In this document: piece by piece, positions 62,874 through 64,000 of the stretch
Layout: every line of letters starts with the position of its first letter
Position numbering within the stretch: position 1 is the first letter of the stretch
Assembly (NCBI RefSeq): GCF_947507565.1
Contig: NC_089193.1
Coordinates: forward strand, 558,001 to 622,000
DNA: 64,000 nucleotides
DNA from: Oscarella lobularis
Lineage: Eukaryota; Porifera; Homoscleromorpha; Homosclerophorida; Oscarellidae
Direction of reading: 5' to 3'
The notes under the pieces: generated by a model
What the model was told of the DNA's origin: nothing
Database searches by the model: none
What the model saw: only the letters and a program-made list of their open reading frames with translations
Position numbers and translations under genes: made by a program

Positions 62874-64000
62874 TTATTCATTGATCTCAGAGGAATCAAG
62901 ATCGCTTCCCGACACCATTGTTTCATCTCCTGATTTCATTTCCTCGAAAGAGCAATGAGGGCTTATAGCATCAAACACGACGTACTCGCTCTGTTGCGTT
63001 GCTTCTAACATTTTTCCAAGATGCTGCGTGAGACTCGAGAATGATGAGCGCTTTTCAGTATCGGCGTGCCAACATGCAGAGATTATCTCGTACCTGCAAG
63101 ACCATGGCATTTAATAATCAGCCATAATTCGCAAAACAAATTACTGACAGGTCAACGGAGCAGTTCTCTGGGCAGCTCAACCGGTTACCTCTTCGTAAAT
63201 ACGACAGGAGTTTTTCACTTGATACGCAAGGATAGGGAAAAGAGCCTGCAAGGATCAAATGTTCAATGGAGAAAAAATACCATGGCTATTCTCACCGAGT
63301 GTCAATATTTCCCACATGACTACTCCAAACGACCACCTATATTCGAGAATATGTTATAGCAAAACGCGCTCTGAATCGATCATCAATGATTAGTTTACAC
63401 GTCGCTCTGTTCGGAAAAGAGACGATGCGTCATGGCTTCGATAGACATCCATCTTAGAGGAAGACGTCTCGCGGTCTTTTGAGAATACACGCCATCTTGA
63501 TAGACGGATCTCGTTAGTCCAAAGTCGGACACTTTAAGAAGTCCGTTTTCGCATACGAGCACGTTTCGACACGCTAAGTCACGATGAACCAAACCTTTCC
63601 CAGCAAGATATTCCTAAAAGTTCCAACCAAGCAGAGTGAATAAGTTCTACGTCATTATCTATCTATTTAATTAATAAGCATACCATTCCAGATGCAATTT
63701 GCCACATAAATGATATTAAATCGGAAGACTTCCATTTGCAACCAACATCACTGCAGCCGCTTTCACCTTCACATTAGCAAAATAAATTATTGTGCCGCTA
63801 AATTTTGCAACTTCTAGTCCTACCGTCCGTAGCTGCGTCTAAGTGCGTAGTTTGACTCAAATCATTATTTATATCAGGCTTATGATGCTCAACTGAGTCG
63901 CAGTCGAGTGGCGATGTGAGCGTCTCATCCTAAAACGGACGTTAAAAGAATAGTCAACGACACTTTGCTGCTAAAGAGTTTACATCACGCGCTTCAATTT
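62874..64000 (-). CDS. Receptor tyrosine kinase, 3' part (runs off the right edge)
   Basis: The catalytic half of a tyrosine kinase domain in short exons: about 63947-63830 (acidic kinase-insert-like DETLTSPLDCDSVEHH), about 63779-63684 (DLISFMWQIASGM), 63615-63398, 63338-63296, 63245-63149 and 63093-62874. Exon 63615-63398 holds EYLAGKGLVHRDLACRNVLV (catalytic loop), VSDFGLTR (DFG) and LPLRWMSIEAM (activation segment end). Then DVWSFGVVMWEILTL, GSFPYPCVSSEKL and ISACWHADTEKRSSF follow, the usual C-lobe motifs. HRDLACRN and LRWM indicate Tyr specificity. The tail has Tyr in SEYVVFD and is otherwise acidic, ending LDSSEINE. The long insert between N- and C-lobe is like split-kinase receptors (PDGFR/FGFR/VEGFR class), but the 5' part with the ectodomain is outside the window, so the subfamily is open. 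Confidence 0.82.

Overview
The window reads as a compact genome of an early-branching animal, most plausibly a sponge. Genes are densely packed and carry many short introns (often 45-90 bp, GT...AG, with GTTAGT-type donors). The families present are animal-specific: a receptor tyrosine kinase, rhodopsin-like and Frizzled-like 7TM receptors, extracellular sushi (CCP) proteins and a CILP/FAM171-like surface protein. The species is not determined; a sponge origin is inference from gene content and intron size.

Left part (1-27 kb). A plus-strand NB-ARC/TPR protein of about 1,020 residues (2417-6937) is followed by three tandem minus-strand 7TM receptor paralogs (9706-15290) with identical intron positions and phases. 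After a gene-poor stretch there is a 5' duplicate of a sushi gene (19603-20955). Then comes a complete ten-exon gene that joins a PLAT domain to an FAD-linked aldonolactone-oxidase-like enzyme (22257-25428). A 464-bp hAT-like MITE (25620-26083) sits inside a repeat whose uninterrupted copy lies at 8196-8329, so the insertion can be read directly.

Middle part (27-45 kb). A sushi-repeat gene with about 16 CCP modules ends in a tyrosinase-like domain that has lost most copper ligands (27252-31840). A CILP/FAM171-like gene with a Thr/Pro stalk follows (32577-35149). Both show several frame breaks and two exons without an AG acceptor. Next are repeat-rich DNA, a CRD-less Frizzled-like receptor (39673-42045) between two copies of a 650-bp repeat, and two divergently transcribed secreted-peptide genes (42945-43208 and 44073-44327). 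One of the peptide genes carries an amidation-type IRFGR site directly after its signal peptide.

Right part (45-64 kb). The most unusual object is a 6.9-kb element (45306-52179). Its inverted ends are 545-555-bp arms built from about thirteen copies of a 41-bp repeat, and it begins TGACGCG and ends CGCGTCA. Inside are an intron-rich, apparently intact HECT ubiquitin ligase gene and an integrase-type DDE transposase gene. The element looks like a DNA transposon that carries its own E3 ligase. Then comes a young Ty3/gypsy LTR retrotransposon (53242-59133) with nearly identical 194-bp LTRs. The window closes with a broken PD-(D/E)XK nuclease gene and the 3' part of a receptor tyrosine kinase that runs off the right edge. 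No rRNA, tRNA or CRISPR array was recognised.
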